Part shown: positions 17,701 to 24,581 of the stretch, in pieces
Layout: each line of letters begins with the position of its first letter
Numbering within the stretch: the first letter of the stretch is position 1
DNA from: Mycolicibacterium iranicum
GTDB taxonomy: Bacteria; Actinomycetota; Actinomycetes; Mycobacteriales; Mycobacteriaceae
NCBI RefSeq assembly: GCF_002101705.1
Contig: NZ_LQPC01000026.1
Coordinates: 62,001 to 126,000, forward strand
Direction: 5' to 3'
DNA length: 64,000 nt
Position numbers and translations under genes: made by a program
The notes under the pieces: generated by a model
Told to the model about the DNA's origin: nothing
Databases searched by the model: none
What the model saw: the letters and a program-made list of their open reading frames with translations, nothing else

Positions 17701-20223
17701 GGGGACGGGCAGGGAATTTCGTTGAAACCAGTCGCGTTCCAGTTCGATCTGATGGCCGAGCGCGAGGACCTTGTCAAGCTGCTTGACTTCTGTCCAGTGC
17801 CATTGGACTTGTTCTTCGAAAGTGTCCTCTTGCGGTATTTGCACCGATGCCGGCCACGCCTGATCCATGGCGGCGATGACTCGGCTCGCCTCCACCCATT
17901 CGACCACTGCGGCGAGCTGCTCCGCGGTCGTGGCCGGCACTCCGTTGACTTTGACATCCCGGAAGAAGCCGTCGCTCTGCTTCACAGCCTTCGGTGTGAA
18001 GGCTCCCAGCTTGGGTGTTCCGTCCGCCTGGACCTTGATCTTGCCGCCCGATTGAAGATGCGCAAGAAGCGTTTTGGCGATGTGCTGTTGGATGCTGACG
18101 TCGCCAGCCACCGCAACGGTCGTAGTTGGGCCGAGGCGCGCGATGATGGTCGAGGCGCCGGTAGCCAGACTCTTGATCTGTTGAGATCGCTTGATCCACG
18201 TCTGCTGGCGGCCGCTGCGTACGTCGCGTAGCGCTTCGTTCATCCAGCTCTCGTGGCGCTGCTCGAGCGCCGTCGCGCGTTCCGCGAGCGCAGAAACGCG
18301 TTGCCGAAGTTCATGCCTGAGCGCGGGATGAAGTGATCTTACGAAGTTGAACGTCTCGTGGGTGAGCAGGGCGCCGAACCGCTCCTTGGCCGCGATCGCT
18401 TGCTGTTCGCGAAGCACCATGGTCGTGAACACATCCGAAGACGGCACGAGGTGCAGCGACGGCAGTTCATCGACGGCTTCTGCTTCGTGCTCGATAACGT
18501 CTGGGTCGAGAAGGATTGCGCGCCAACGGTTGATCTCGGCGTTGGACACGGTTGTTCCGGAACCACTCGGGTCGACCTCATACTCGCGGATCCACCCTAA
18601 GCGGGGCTCGTCTTGAAGGCAGCGGTAAGCGATAGCCGTAAGCGTGCCTTCGGCTGGGCCATCGGTGCGCGTCTCGATTTCCAGCCTACGGACAGCCATG
18701 AGCCGCGCGTACGTCTCGGCGCGCTCGCGACGCAGCGCGTCGAGACGCAGATGGTGTTGTTCGATGGCCCTGCGCGATTGATCAGGCTCGAACTCGTCAG
18801 CGCGCCTGGAGATGCTGTCAACCGCGGTGCGCAATTCGGCCATGTCAGAACGTGATTGGCCGATCACGGACACTGCGAGGGAGCGGATCTCCTGCGGCAG
18901 TTTGGCACGCACTTCGCGCAGTGCGCGGTCCGTGTGGGCCGTGATCAGGACACGCTTGCCCTGGGCAAGCAGATGGGAGACGAGCGCGGCGGCCGTGTGT
19001 GTTTTGCCGGTTCCGGGCGGGCCCTGCACCACGGTCTGTGCCGTGGTGTCGACGCGGTCGATGATGCGGCGTTGCTGCTCGTTGACGGGTAGCGGAAGGA
19101 AGTCTTCGTCGTCGATGGTGACGACGGCGCCCGGGCCATCGCTGGTGTGTGCCTCGGGCTGCCGGTCCGGATCAATCAGGGGCAGAACACCTGAGGGGAC
19201 CTGGTTGCTTTCTAGGATCTGCGCGACGATCTGCTGGTAGATCTGGACCAGACCGCGGTTCGTTCGGCGCCGAAGGATCAGTGCGGGCGCGAAGGCACCC
19301 TTGGGGCCAATTCCCGTAGGGGCGGCGACGACATCGTCGTACGCCGCATCGGGGTCAAGTCTCAGGATCAAGCGACGGCAGAGTTCACCGATCGCAGCGG
19401 CGTCAAGCACGTGACCCGAGTAGTCCGCGGCGTCTGCCCTGATTTCGTCGACAGCGGCAGGCGACGAGATCAGTCTGGGCTCGAGCATGTCGGTTTCGAT
19501 GACCAGGGATTGCGGTGACGGCACCTGGGTGACGCTGAGCGTGCCGGACGCTTCGTTGAAGGAGATGGCAACCTGTGCGGTGGCCACGTGGCGCTGAACT
19601 TGGTCATGATTCTCGGGCCGCCACGCGAGACAACCGACGCCGACGACGAGCTCGAACTCCTCGCTGTGATCGGTTGACTTCAGGAACAGCGCAAATAGTG
19701 TCTTGTAGAGGTCACGCGCGACCAGGTCATGACGCTCCCGGTCGGCCCAGGCCTGCCAGGTGACCAGCCACTCGCCGAACGGTTTGGTGACTCCGATCGC
19801 TTCGGTGAGTAGTACACGCCGCGGGTCCCGTTCCTCGTCGGGCTGGTCGTCATCCGGCGAAGGCTCTGGCCTCCACCTTTGGGGCTCGTCGGTGAAGATC
19901 TCGTCGTGCAGTGTTGGTTGCTGATCGATGTCGTCGAATGGACCTTCTACCCACTCGATCAGCGAGCTGGGCACTGCCGGCGGATCAAGCCGCGGCACGC
20001 GGTCAACTTCCAGTAAGGGTTCCTCGGCAGCAAGGTCGGACATGCCGTGGCGACTCCGGACGGCGGGATGGGCCGGCATATCGCTAAACCAGACGGCTTC
20101 CTCGAAGCCGGCGACAGTGCGAATCGGCTTGACCAGCAGCTCTTGCGTGCGTCCGAGGAACGTGAACAGATTGACCGCCTTGCGGACCAGGACATCAACG
20201 TCCGACTGCTGGTCAATCGACAT
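14743..20223 (-). CDS. Large SF1 (Upf1/DNA2-like) helicase with Vsr/MTES_1575-type nuclease and DUF3320-like C-terminus
   Basis: The 1826-residue protein starts at ATG 20223 behind GAGGGG. Its helicase core begins with VVQGPPGTGKTHTAAA (Walker A, about residues 399-413). It is interrupted by a ~550-residue helical insertion and resumes with VIVDEASQAGLEA (Walker B, ~1090), VIGDDKQVSPSAVG, and the motif V/VI region ASAFQGSERDIMF and RYNVAASRAKDQM. A restriction-like domain follows near 1390-1480: YNIDMVIIG, LAVECDGDFWHG and GWEFFRIRES, the Vsr/MTES_1575 pattern. After an acidic linker, the last 200 residues contain VAVEGPVLGERLHQAY, like DUF3320. The architecture fits a DNA-targeting helicase-nuclease effector. 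It is the first gene of the operon with ParA and the 152-aa protein. Confidence 0.8.
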   Translation of the reverse strand: MSIDQQSDVDVLVRKAVNLFTFLGRTQELLVKPIRTVAGFEEAVWFSDMPAHPAVRSRHGMSDLAAEEPLLEVDRVPRLDPPAVPSSLIEWVEGPFDDIDQQPTLHDEIFTDEPQRWRPEPSPDDDQPDEERDPRRVLLTEAIGVTKPFGEWLVTWQAWADRERHDLVARDLYKTLFALFLKSTDHSEEFELVVGVGCLAWRPENHDQVQRHVATAQVAISFNEASGTLSVTQVPSPQSLVIETDMLEPRLISSPAAVDEIRADAADYSGHVLDAAAIGELCRRLILRLDPDAAYDDVVAAPTGIGPKGAFAPALILRRRTNRGLVQIYQQIVAQILESNQVPSGVLPLIDPDRQPEAHTSDGPGAVVTIDDEDFLPLPVNEQQRRIIDRVDTTAQTVVQGPPGTGKTHTAAALVSHLLAQGKRVLITAHTDRALREVRAKLPQEIRSLAVSVIGQSRSDMAELRTAVDSISRRADEFEPDQSRRAIEQHHLRLDALRRERAETYARLMAVRRLEIETRTDGPAEGTLTAIAYRCLQDEPRLGWIREYEVDPSGSGTTVSNAEINRWRAILLDPDVIEHEAEAVDELPSLHLVPSSDVFTTMVLREQQAIAAKERFGALLTHETFNFVRSLHPALRHELRQRVSALAERATALEQRHESWMNEALRDVRSGRQQTWIKRSQQIKSLATGASTIIARLGPTTTVAVAGDVSIQQHIAKTLLAHLQSGGKIKVQADGTPKLGAFTPKAVKQSDGFFRDVKVNGVPATTAEQLAAVVEWVEASRVIAAMDQAWPASVQIPQEDTFEEQVQWHWTEVKQLDKVLALGHQIELERDWFQRNSLPVPNWNDLEEIRRYAILVEAAAASDAAAAASHPIEQLAVAICEGRPRPNLVEITAELVRAVSDRDLSGFNAARHRLEHLHRVADTVAERNRIHTLLMASAPRIAETIRAEPDAVEWDERLATYAEAWHWQMTSRWVLAQDDEDVNALKVKLNNIDSQIRNEVERLAAERAWGHAVAPGRLTGRARANLTQYAQLVAALGKGTGKYAAKQRAEITDAMDRCRPSVPVWIMPIYRIAEQVRVEPNLYDVVIVDEASQAGLEATFLQYLAPKIVVIGDDKQVSPSAVGVDQQQLHDLANQFLATDTFRASWMNPKRSYFDEATMRFGGKITLVEHRRCVPEIIGFSNRVAYEPEGIRLVPVRQFGAERLEPIRIVHLPNGYEADNKTNVVEAEAIVDQILKCIAEPQYDGKTMGVISLLGAEQARLIEHKLLDAVPPEEWKARDLRCGDASAFQGSERDIMFLSMVKAPSEDRRMTALTATQYVQRYNVAASRAKDQMWVYHSMAREDLTNPECMRYQLLDYCYGVANRTRKDADTTTLGVVPEDRLVSPFGSLFEQRVYNRIVDRGYTVHPQYPAQGYNIDMVIIGAKGKLAVECDGDFWHGPDAYEADLARQRELERCGWEFFRIRESLFYADMAGSLGKLWKTLDELDIRTADWIDPNFEEDEHAVDVAITADESDSIPTDEAPLVQDSRAVVDVGLAGANRDLPDDVKVASADLEAARDERIWASDVGNIKPDLAFDGEDEETGDVGNASNASTSVATADEGAEVAGGEVAAADFEAPVHDNVLNDDLSEDYVAEQFSKHGAFNLQAYTTFDDPLPGIAESRLDTVSTNIAKIVAVEGPVLGERLHQAYAKAAGGQVVGKKIAQILNQAITSAERRGMIVSDNPLGDAGVKPKTFRLASQPEVVPRELGPRSLRSVPPAELAHHLAEISRELHGSTVEELFRRVLHRFGLERLTDNAKAVLTRAIMLVPLPDPETERASDHPAEGTL

Positions 20224-20522
20224 CAAGACACCCCTCGGCTAGCTTTAGAAGATCCCCACGCGATCTGATTGCTGGCAGCGTATCGGGCGGGAGTGTCCCA
20301 ATTATGGGAGATAGGTATGACAGCTGACAAAAGTTTGCGGAGAGTTGGCGTCAGCCCGCACGGCCGGCTCGTCCTATCGCCAGAGCGCACAGAGCCACGT
20401 CAAGTCGTGACGAGGCGCCTGCGTTTGCCTCTGTGCCGTCGGTTCGCGAACGCTTCAAGGACACGCAGCTGACGGCGCGCAAAGCTTCACCTATGGTGGG
20501 GACGCAGACTGGGGAGGATGCG
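20224..20522. promoter_or_regulatory. Divergent intergenic region between helicase-nuclease and membrane protein genes
   Basis: About 300 bases separate two divergent genes and must hold both promoters. A short perfect inverted repeat TCCCA-atta-TGGGA lies at 20296-20309 and could be an operator. Just after it, GGGAGATAGGT precedes an ATG at 20317 opening a 51-codon Arg-rich frame that ends at 20472. I judge that frame doubtful because its codon use is not mycobacterial. No clear -35/-10 pair could be assigned. Confidence 0.35.
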
Positions 20523-21809
20523 ATGACTGAGACCGGGGGAAGTGTGGTGCCCGTGTGGACGTTGGCGACGCGGGATACGCCGCTGCCGGCGATACCTTTG
20601 GGCAATTCCATGACACCGGAGCGACTGGCCGAGATCCGGACAGTCCTCGCCGCGGTCGCAGATGCGCCGATCGCAACCTTGGACGCACGACCCGTCCCTG
20701 CAGATTTCGACCGCAGCTCAGGGTTAGCGCTTAGTAGCGCGAGCCCCCTGGCGACCCATCTGTCGCAGCTCGTGTCCTCGGCACCAAAGACGGGTGCAGC
20801 GGCGGCGGCTCTATCCGGCGAGACGTTGTATCGGATGGTCGTGCCTGCGAAGGTGGCCGGACAGCTCGGTACCAATATGGTGAAGCCGATGGCGTCCAAG
20901 GCGGTGGCCGGTGGTGTGCACAGCGCGCTGACGGGTTCTAAGGGCATCGTGGCGCAGGCGTCATTCGTGCCTGTCAAGGCCGGATCTGCGGCGGGCGCTG
21001 GGGTGGCGGCGGCGGGCGCAGGCGCGTTGACCGTCGCTGCACCCCTCGTGATGATGGCTGTCGCTGTCGGAGTCAGTGCGCACGCGGAGCACAAGCGGCA
21101 GCAGGCGATCGAGAACATCACCGCACTGCTCGAGAAGCTCCATAGCGACGCGCTCCAACGAGAGCGTAGCGCCCTCAACGGTTGTCGGGACGCAATCGAG
21201 AAGGCACAGGCAATCTTGTTAGATCAGGGCCGTGTCGGGGTTTCGTTGGGCCTCGATTCAGCCGTATATGCCATCAACACCGCCCTTGTCGAAGCAGAGG
21301 AGCGATTGAAGAAGTGGCTTGCTGGTCTCGACGAGATCGGCGATGCCCCCGTCGAAATTGCAAAGCTCAAAAAGACTTTCGCCGGAATCGACCAAGAGAC
21401 AGGTGAGTTCTACGCGCACCTCGAATTGGCGCAGTTGGCCATTGCCTTGAAGAAGCGAGTAATCCTCATCCAGGCTGTGGAACACGCGCAACACGATCCG
21501 GCAAATCCGTTCGAAAACTTTGTGCAGACGCTCCGGTCCGATCAGCAGAAAGTATCCGATTTGGAGTCTGGCGTTGAGCAGGTGTTGTTGCGATTGTCCG
21601 ACCTGCAGCTCGATCGGTCGAGGGGTATCCGCGACAAGGTCTTCTCGTCAGGCGCAGTGGACAACATGCTGCGCACGTCCCATCGGCTTCATCAGCTTGG
21701 TAACCGAGTTGCATTGCCGGGCAGGTCATCCGATGTCGAGATTGAGATGGTGCGCAGCCGTGACGGCTCGGTGGTGGTCCTGCCCGCGAGGCGGGTTGAC
21801 GCGGCGTAG
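20523..21809 (+). CDS. Glycine-zipper membrane protein with coiled-coil C-terminus, function unknown
   Basis: The 428-residue protein starts at ATG 20523, 4 bases after GGGGAGGA. Residues 1-100 are soluble. A Gly/Ala-rich hydrophobic stretch at about 153-187 (AGSAAGAGVAAAGAGALTVA then PLVMMAVAVGV) has the repeated small-residue spacing of a membrane-inserting glycine zipper. The remaining 240 residues are charged helices (HAEHKRQQAIENITALLEKL and following) likely to form coiled coils. I do not recognise the family. Within a defence island, a membrane-inserting helix joined to a regulatory coiled coil fits an abortive-infection pore effector, but that is inference. A broken DUF262 gene lies 68 bases downstream. 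Confidence 0.6.
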   Translation: MTETGGSVVPVWTLATRDTPLPAIPLGNSMTPERLAEIRTVLAAVADAPIATLDARPVPADFDRSSGLALSSASPLATHLSQLVSSAPKTGAAAAALSGETLYRMVVPAKVAGQLGTNMVKPMASKAVAGGVHSALTGSKGIVAQASFVPVKAGSAAGAGVAAAGAGALTVAAPLVMMAVAVGVSAHAEHKRQQAIENITALLEKLHSDALQRERSALNGCRDAIEKAQAILLDQGRVGVSLGLDSAVYAINTALVEAEERLKKWLAGLDEIGDAPVEIAKLKKTFAGIDQETGEFYAHLELAQLAIALKKRVILIQAVEHAQHDPANPFENFVQTLRSDQQKVSDLESGVEQVLLRLSDLQLDRSRGIRDKVFSSGAVDNMLRTSHRLHQLGNRVALPGRSSDVEIEMVRSRDGSVVVLPARRVDAA

Positions 21810-21877
21810 AGCTTCACCGTCAATATGTCTCAGTGCAGCTGAGATTCGTGGTACGCCGTTGATGAGAGGATTTGCAG

Positions 21878-22144
21878 TTGCCAGCGCTCTATAAAGACAC
21901 CGGGTACACGCTGAACCACCTTGTGTTGGATATCGGCGCGGGGCGAATTGCTCTGCCGGATATCCAGAGATCGTTCGTGTGGTCTTCGGCGAAGGCACGT
22001 GACCTACTCGACTCCATGTACCGCGGCTATGCAATCGGCACCATCAGGCTGTGGGAGACGGGCGTCGAGACCGGAACTTGGAAAATCCGCGACGGCGAGG
22101 ACCGCTCGCCGCAGCATCTGATCGTCGATAGTCAGCATGGTTGA
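21878..22144 (+). pseudogene. Truncated DUF262 (GmrS-like) gene, N-terminal 88 codons only
   Basis: A TTG start at 21878, 7 bases after GAGAGGA, opens MPALYKDTGYTLNHLVLDI followed by GRIALPDIQRSFVW, RDLLDSMYRGYAIGTIRLWE and HLIVD. This is the N-terminus of DUF262 proteins, whose next residues should be the NTP-binding DGQQR. Instead the frame reads DSQHG and stops at TGA 22142. The rest of the gene, several hundred codons, is absent. It is a different DUF262 lineage from the intact gene at 22658-24505. It ends exactly where unrelated sequence begins (22139), so it was cut by a rearrangement. Confidence 0.75.
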
Positions 22145-22246
22145 CCTCCTTATTTGAGACTGCCGCACGATCAGGTGACAGTGTGACCTGACCTACCGCT
22201 CGGTTCCAGATTGACAAGTTGTCACCTATTTGAACAGACCCCGGTA
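22139..22246 (-). other. Foreign junction: orphan leader with strong RBS and two inverted repeats
   Basis: Read on the minus strand, AAGGAGG (22151-22145) stands 6 bases before an ATG at 22138, where the DUF262 relic begins antisense. The ATG therefore opens only 44 meaningless codons. Upstream lie two palindromes: CAGGTGACAGTGTGACCTG at 22172-22190 (imperfect) and TGACAAGTTGTCA at 22212-22224 (perfect 6-base arms). This looks like the promoter/leader or terminal region of a lost gene, possibly of an insertion sequence, joined to the DUF262 fragment. Confidence 0.45.
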
Positions 22247-22624
22247 TCAGCGACGTCCAAGCGCATCATGAGCTTTCCTCCCCAGCACCTTGACGGCCTC
22301 GACGCGATCAACTTGCTGAGCAGTGAGCACTCGTTCGGGGCGCATGAGACGTGCGATGTCATCTTGGGATGGATCGGATAGCTCGGCGACAAGGTCGCGA
22401 GCCTCCTCCACATCGATGTTCTCGAACGAGTACAAGCCGCCTTGCGCTCCCCGAAACTCCTCGGTCACGAACCAGTTGGCAATGAACACTCGGCTGCGAG
22501 GGACGAGTGTCCAGACCTTGTCTCGATCGATCGCCGAACGCGCCCCGGGTCGCGTGATCCCAAGCCATGCCAGCTCGCCGGCTTCCCCGATCACTTTCCA
22601 GAATTCGCAGTTCGGATTACTCAC
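22247..22624 (-). CDS. Small hypothetical protein at the 3' end of the BREX operon
   Basis: The 125-residue protein starts with GTG at 22624, 7 bases after GAGGAG, and 33 bases beyond the stop of the DUF262-DUF1524 gene, so it is likely the last gene of the operon. It begins NPNCEFWKVIGEAGELAWLG, has the beta-rich segment SRVFIANWFVTEEFRG and a helical C-terminus with RVLTAQQVDRVEAVKVLGRK. It is soluble, of mixed alpha/beta character, and unknown to me. Its place suggests an accessory or immunity role for the nuclease before it, which is not demonstrated by the sequence. Confidence 0.55.
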   Translation of the reverse strand: MSNPNCEFWKVIGEAGELAWLGITRPGARSAIDRDKVWTLVPRSRVFIANWFVTEEFRGAQGGLYSFENIDVEEARDLVAELSDPSQDDIARLMRPERVLTAQQVDRVEAVKVLGRKAHDALGRR

Positions 22625-22657
22625 TCAGCCACTCCTCTGCTTCGATGCCCGTGTCAT

Positions 22658-24505
22658 CTACGCTTCTGCAGCGGCGATGAGGTGGGCAGGGTTCCACACG
22701 CGCTTCGCAAGCTGCTTGTACAGTTCGCCACGCTCGTCGATATCGTCCGCCTTGAAGTCCTCATACGGGCGGAAATTGAGGCCCGTTGCCGAAACGAACT
22801 TTACGAAGCCCGGATTCTTCTCGTAGGAGAGTTGATTCAGACTGGCGGCTAGTAGGTTCTGCTTAAAGTAGTGCGGAAGTTTCTTGCCGAAGGTTGAGTC
22901 GTTGTAACTCGCGTTGAATGACTTCGGAAGTAGCAGTAAGCCACCGATACGGTTGCGGTGGCGTTCAAACGCGGCTTCGTGATCGAACTCGTCCTTGTGT
23001 CGGTTGAAGTGGTCCGCCCAGATGTGCTCTACCTCGTAGCGGATGCTCTTCTTTCCGTTGTTGGCTAGCTCGTCGTATCGCGTTTCTCCGCCGGACGACG
23101 TCTCGAGGTAGTCGGCGATGCGTGCGAGGAGCAGATGTATCCGAGATCTGTTCTGCTGATGCAGGATCAGATCATCGTTGGTATCGAAAGTCTCCGTTTC
23201 CTTCTTGAGTGTGTCGGTTAGCTTCTTCGCAAGCTTCGGCACATTCAAACCCCGGATATCTCGCATGACGTTGAACATCGCGTACGACATCGTCGAGTAC
23301 GCCGTGCTTCGGTTGTTCCAGATCCGCCATGCAACGAGGATGTCGACGAACCGACCGACCAACTCGAACTTCCGATCGATCGTCGGCCCGTCATCGTCCG
23401 GTGTGAGCGGAGCCAGCAGCAGCTGATCCTGCAGTGTGAAGCCGAAGTCGGTGTTGTAGGAGATAAACCTCAGCGGAGACAGAGGGTCGATCAGGCTCTT
23501 CGATGCGTCAAGAATCCGCAGGTACTGGTTGGAGTAGAAGTCGAAGTCTTCGAGTATGAAGTCGAGGAATTCGGCCTTGCTTTTCAGACCAACGCGCGAG
23601 TGGTTCGATCGCAGCCAGCGGTGAAACTCGGTGCCAATTCGATCCCAGTCCTCGGGTTGTGCTGCCTTCTTGCGCTCGCGGATCTTGTCGGCGTATTGGC
23701 TACGGAGCCATGTCTTAAGAAAGTCAGCACCCGCGTCGTCGGCGAAGTCGTTCAACTCGCGGAGCCGCCTGCGCCACAGGTCGTTCGCCTTCAATCTCGG
23801 CGCACCGTCTTCGATGTTGGCAAGGAGGTAACCCTTGAGCATGTCCGCCGGCGTGAGTTTCAGACCGCGATCGTTCATCGTCTCGAAGATCGTGTAGGCG
23901 TCGTCGTCTGCGTAGGCCGTGATCTGCACGATCTGGACTCGGTTCTGCAGCCAGTCGATGAAGAACGGCAGCGCGGGCCCGCGCAGAGGCTCGGGAAAGA
24001 TCCCGGCCAACTCGTCGTAGCGAGCGACAAGGGTGAGGACCGACTCGGGCGCTGCCTTCGGTACCTGGAAGGAACCCTTGTCGTACAGGGCGACCATGCA
24101 GTCGTAGCGGTCCTCGACGTCCAGGTTGAAGGACCGTTCTCCGTAGGTTTCCGAGAAGATGAGCTCGTCGATGTCGACCTTGTCAGAACGTCCCTCTTGT
24201 AGGCGACGCAGGAATGTCAACAGCAACGTCAGGCTGGTGAGCCGTTGTTGCCCATCGACGATAAAGGGTTCTCCGTCCTTCTCCGAGATGATGATCGATC
24301 CGAGGAAGTAGTACGGGTACTTTTCGACTTCCTTGCGCGCATGGGATGGATCCCAGGCTTGCTCGAACTTCGACGTGAGGTCGTTGATCAACTCGGCCAG
24401 TTGCTTTGCTTCCCAGCGGTATTCACGCTGGTAGTAGTCGATGGAGTACTTGTTACCCTTCAGGATGTCCCGTATCGATTTGGCAACGCCGTCGATCTTC
24501 TTCAT
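22658..24505 (-). CDS. DUF262-DUF1524 protein, GmrSD/BrxU-like modification-dependent nuclease
   Basis: The 615-residue protein has an N-terminal DUF262 domain with YSIDYYQREYRWEAKQ and the nucleotide-binding FIVDGQQRLTSLTLLL (D84-R88). A helical middle follows, then a C-terminal DUF1524 HNH-like domain near 490-545 (YEVEHIWADHFNRH, RNRIGGLLLLPKSFNASYND). This is the single-chain layout of GmrSD type IV restriction enzymes, which use NTP hydrolysis to cut DNA carrying modified bases. BrxU enzymes of this kind accompany some BREX loci. All key residues seem present. It lies 76 bases after brxL on the same strand and would complement BREX by attacking phages with modified DNA. Confidence 0.85.
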   Translation of the reverse strand: MKKIDGVAKSIRDILKGNKYSIDYYQREYRWEAKQLAELINDLTSKFEQAWDPSHARKEVEKYPYYFLGSIIISEKDGEPFIVDGQQRLTSLTLLLTFLRRLQEGRSDKVDIDELIFSETYGERSFNLDVEDRYDCMVALYDKGSFQVPKAAPESVLTLVARYDELAGIFPEPLRGPALPFFIDWLQNRVQIVQITAYADDDAYTIFETMNDRGLKLTPADMLKGYLLANIEDGAPRLKANDLWRRRLRELNDFADDAGADFLKTWLRSQYADKIRERKKAAQPEDWDRIGTEFHRWLRSNHSRVGLKSKAEFLDFILEDFDFYSNQYLRILDASKSLIDPLSPLRFISYNTDFGFTLQDQLLLAPLTPDDDGPTIDRKFELVGRFVDILVAWRIWNNRSTAYSTMSYAMFNVMRDIRGLNVPKLAKKLTDTLKKETETFDTNDDLILHQQNRSRIHLLLARIADYLETSSGGETRYDELANNGKKSIRYEVEHIWADHFNRHKDEFDHEAAFERHRNRIGGLLLLPKSFNASYNDSTFGKKLPHYFKQNLLAASLNQLSYEKNPGFVKFVSATGLNFRPYEDFKADDIDERGELYKQLAKRVWNPAHLIAAAEA

Positions 24506-24581
24506 ACCCTCGCCCTCACGTTACTGGCATCTCGCAACCACGCTCTACCAAGAATGTTCGGCATCGCATTGCGGCAAGCCC

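Noticed and set aside
20317..20472. 51-codon plus-strand frame behind GGGAGATAGGT
   Set aside because: It is Arg-rich, its codon use is unlike genes nearby and it has no recognisable family; kept only as a remark in the intergenic entry.
22004..22138. A minus-strand gene starting at ATG 22138 behind the perfect AAGGAGG
   Set aside because: The frame ends after 44 codons and is antisense to the DUF262 fragment; the leader is real-looking but its gene is gone.
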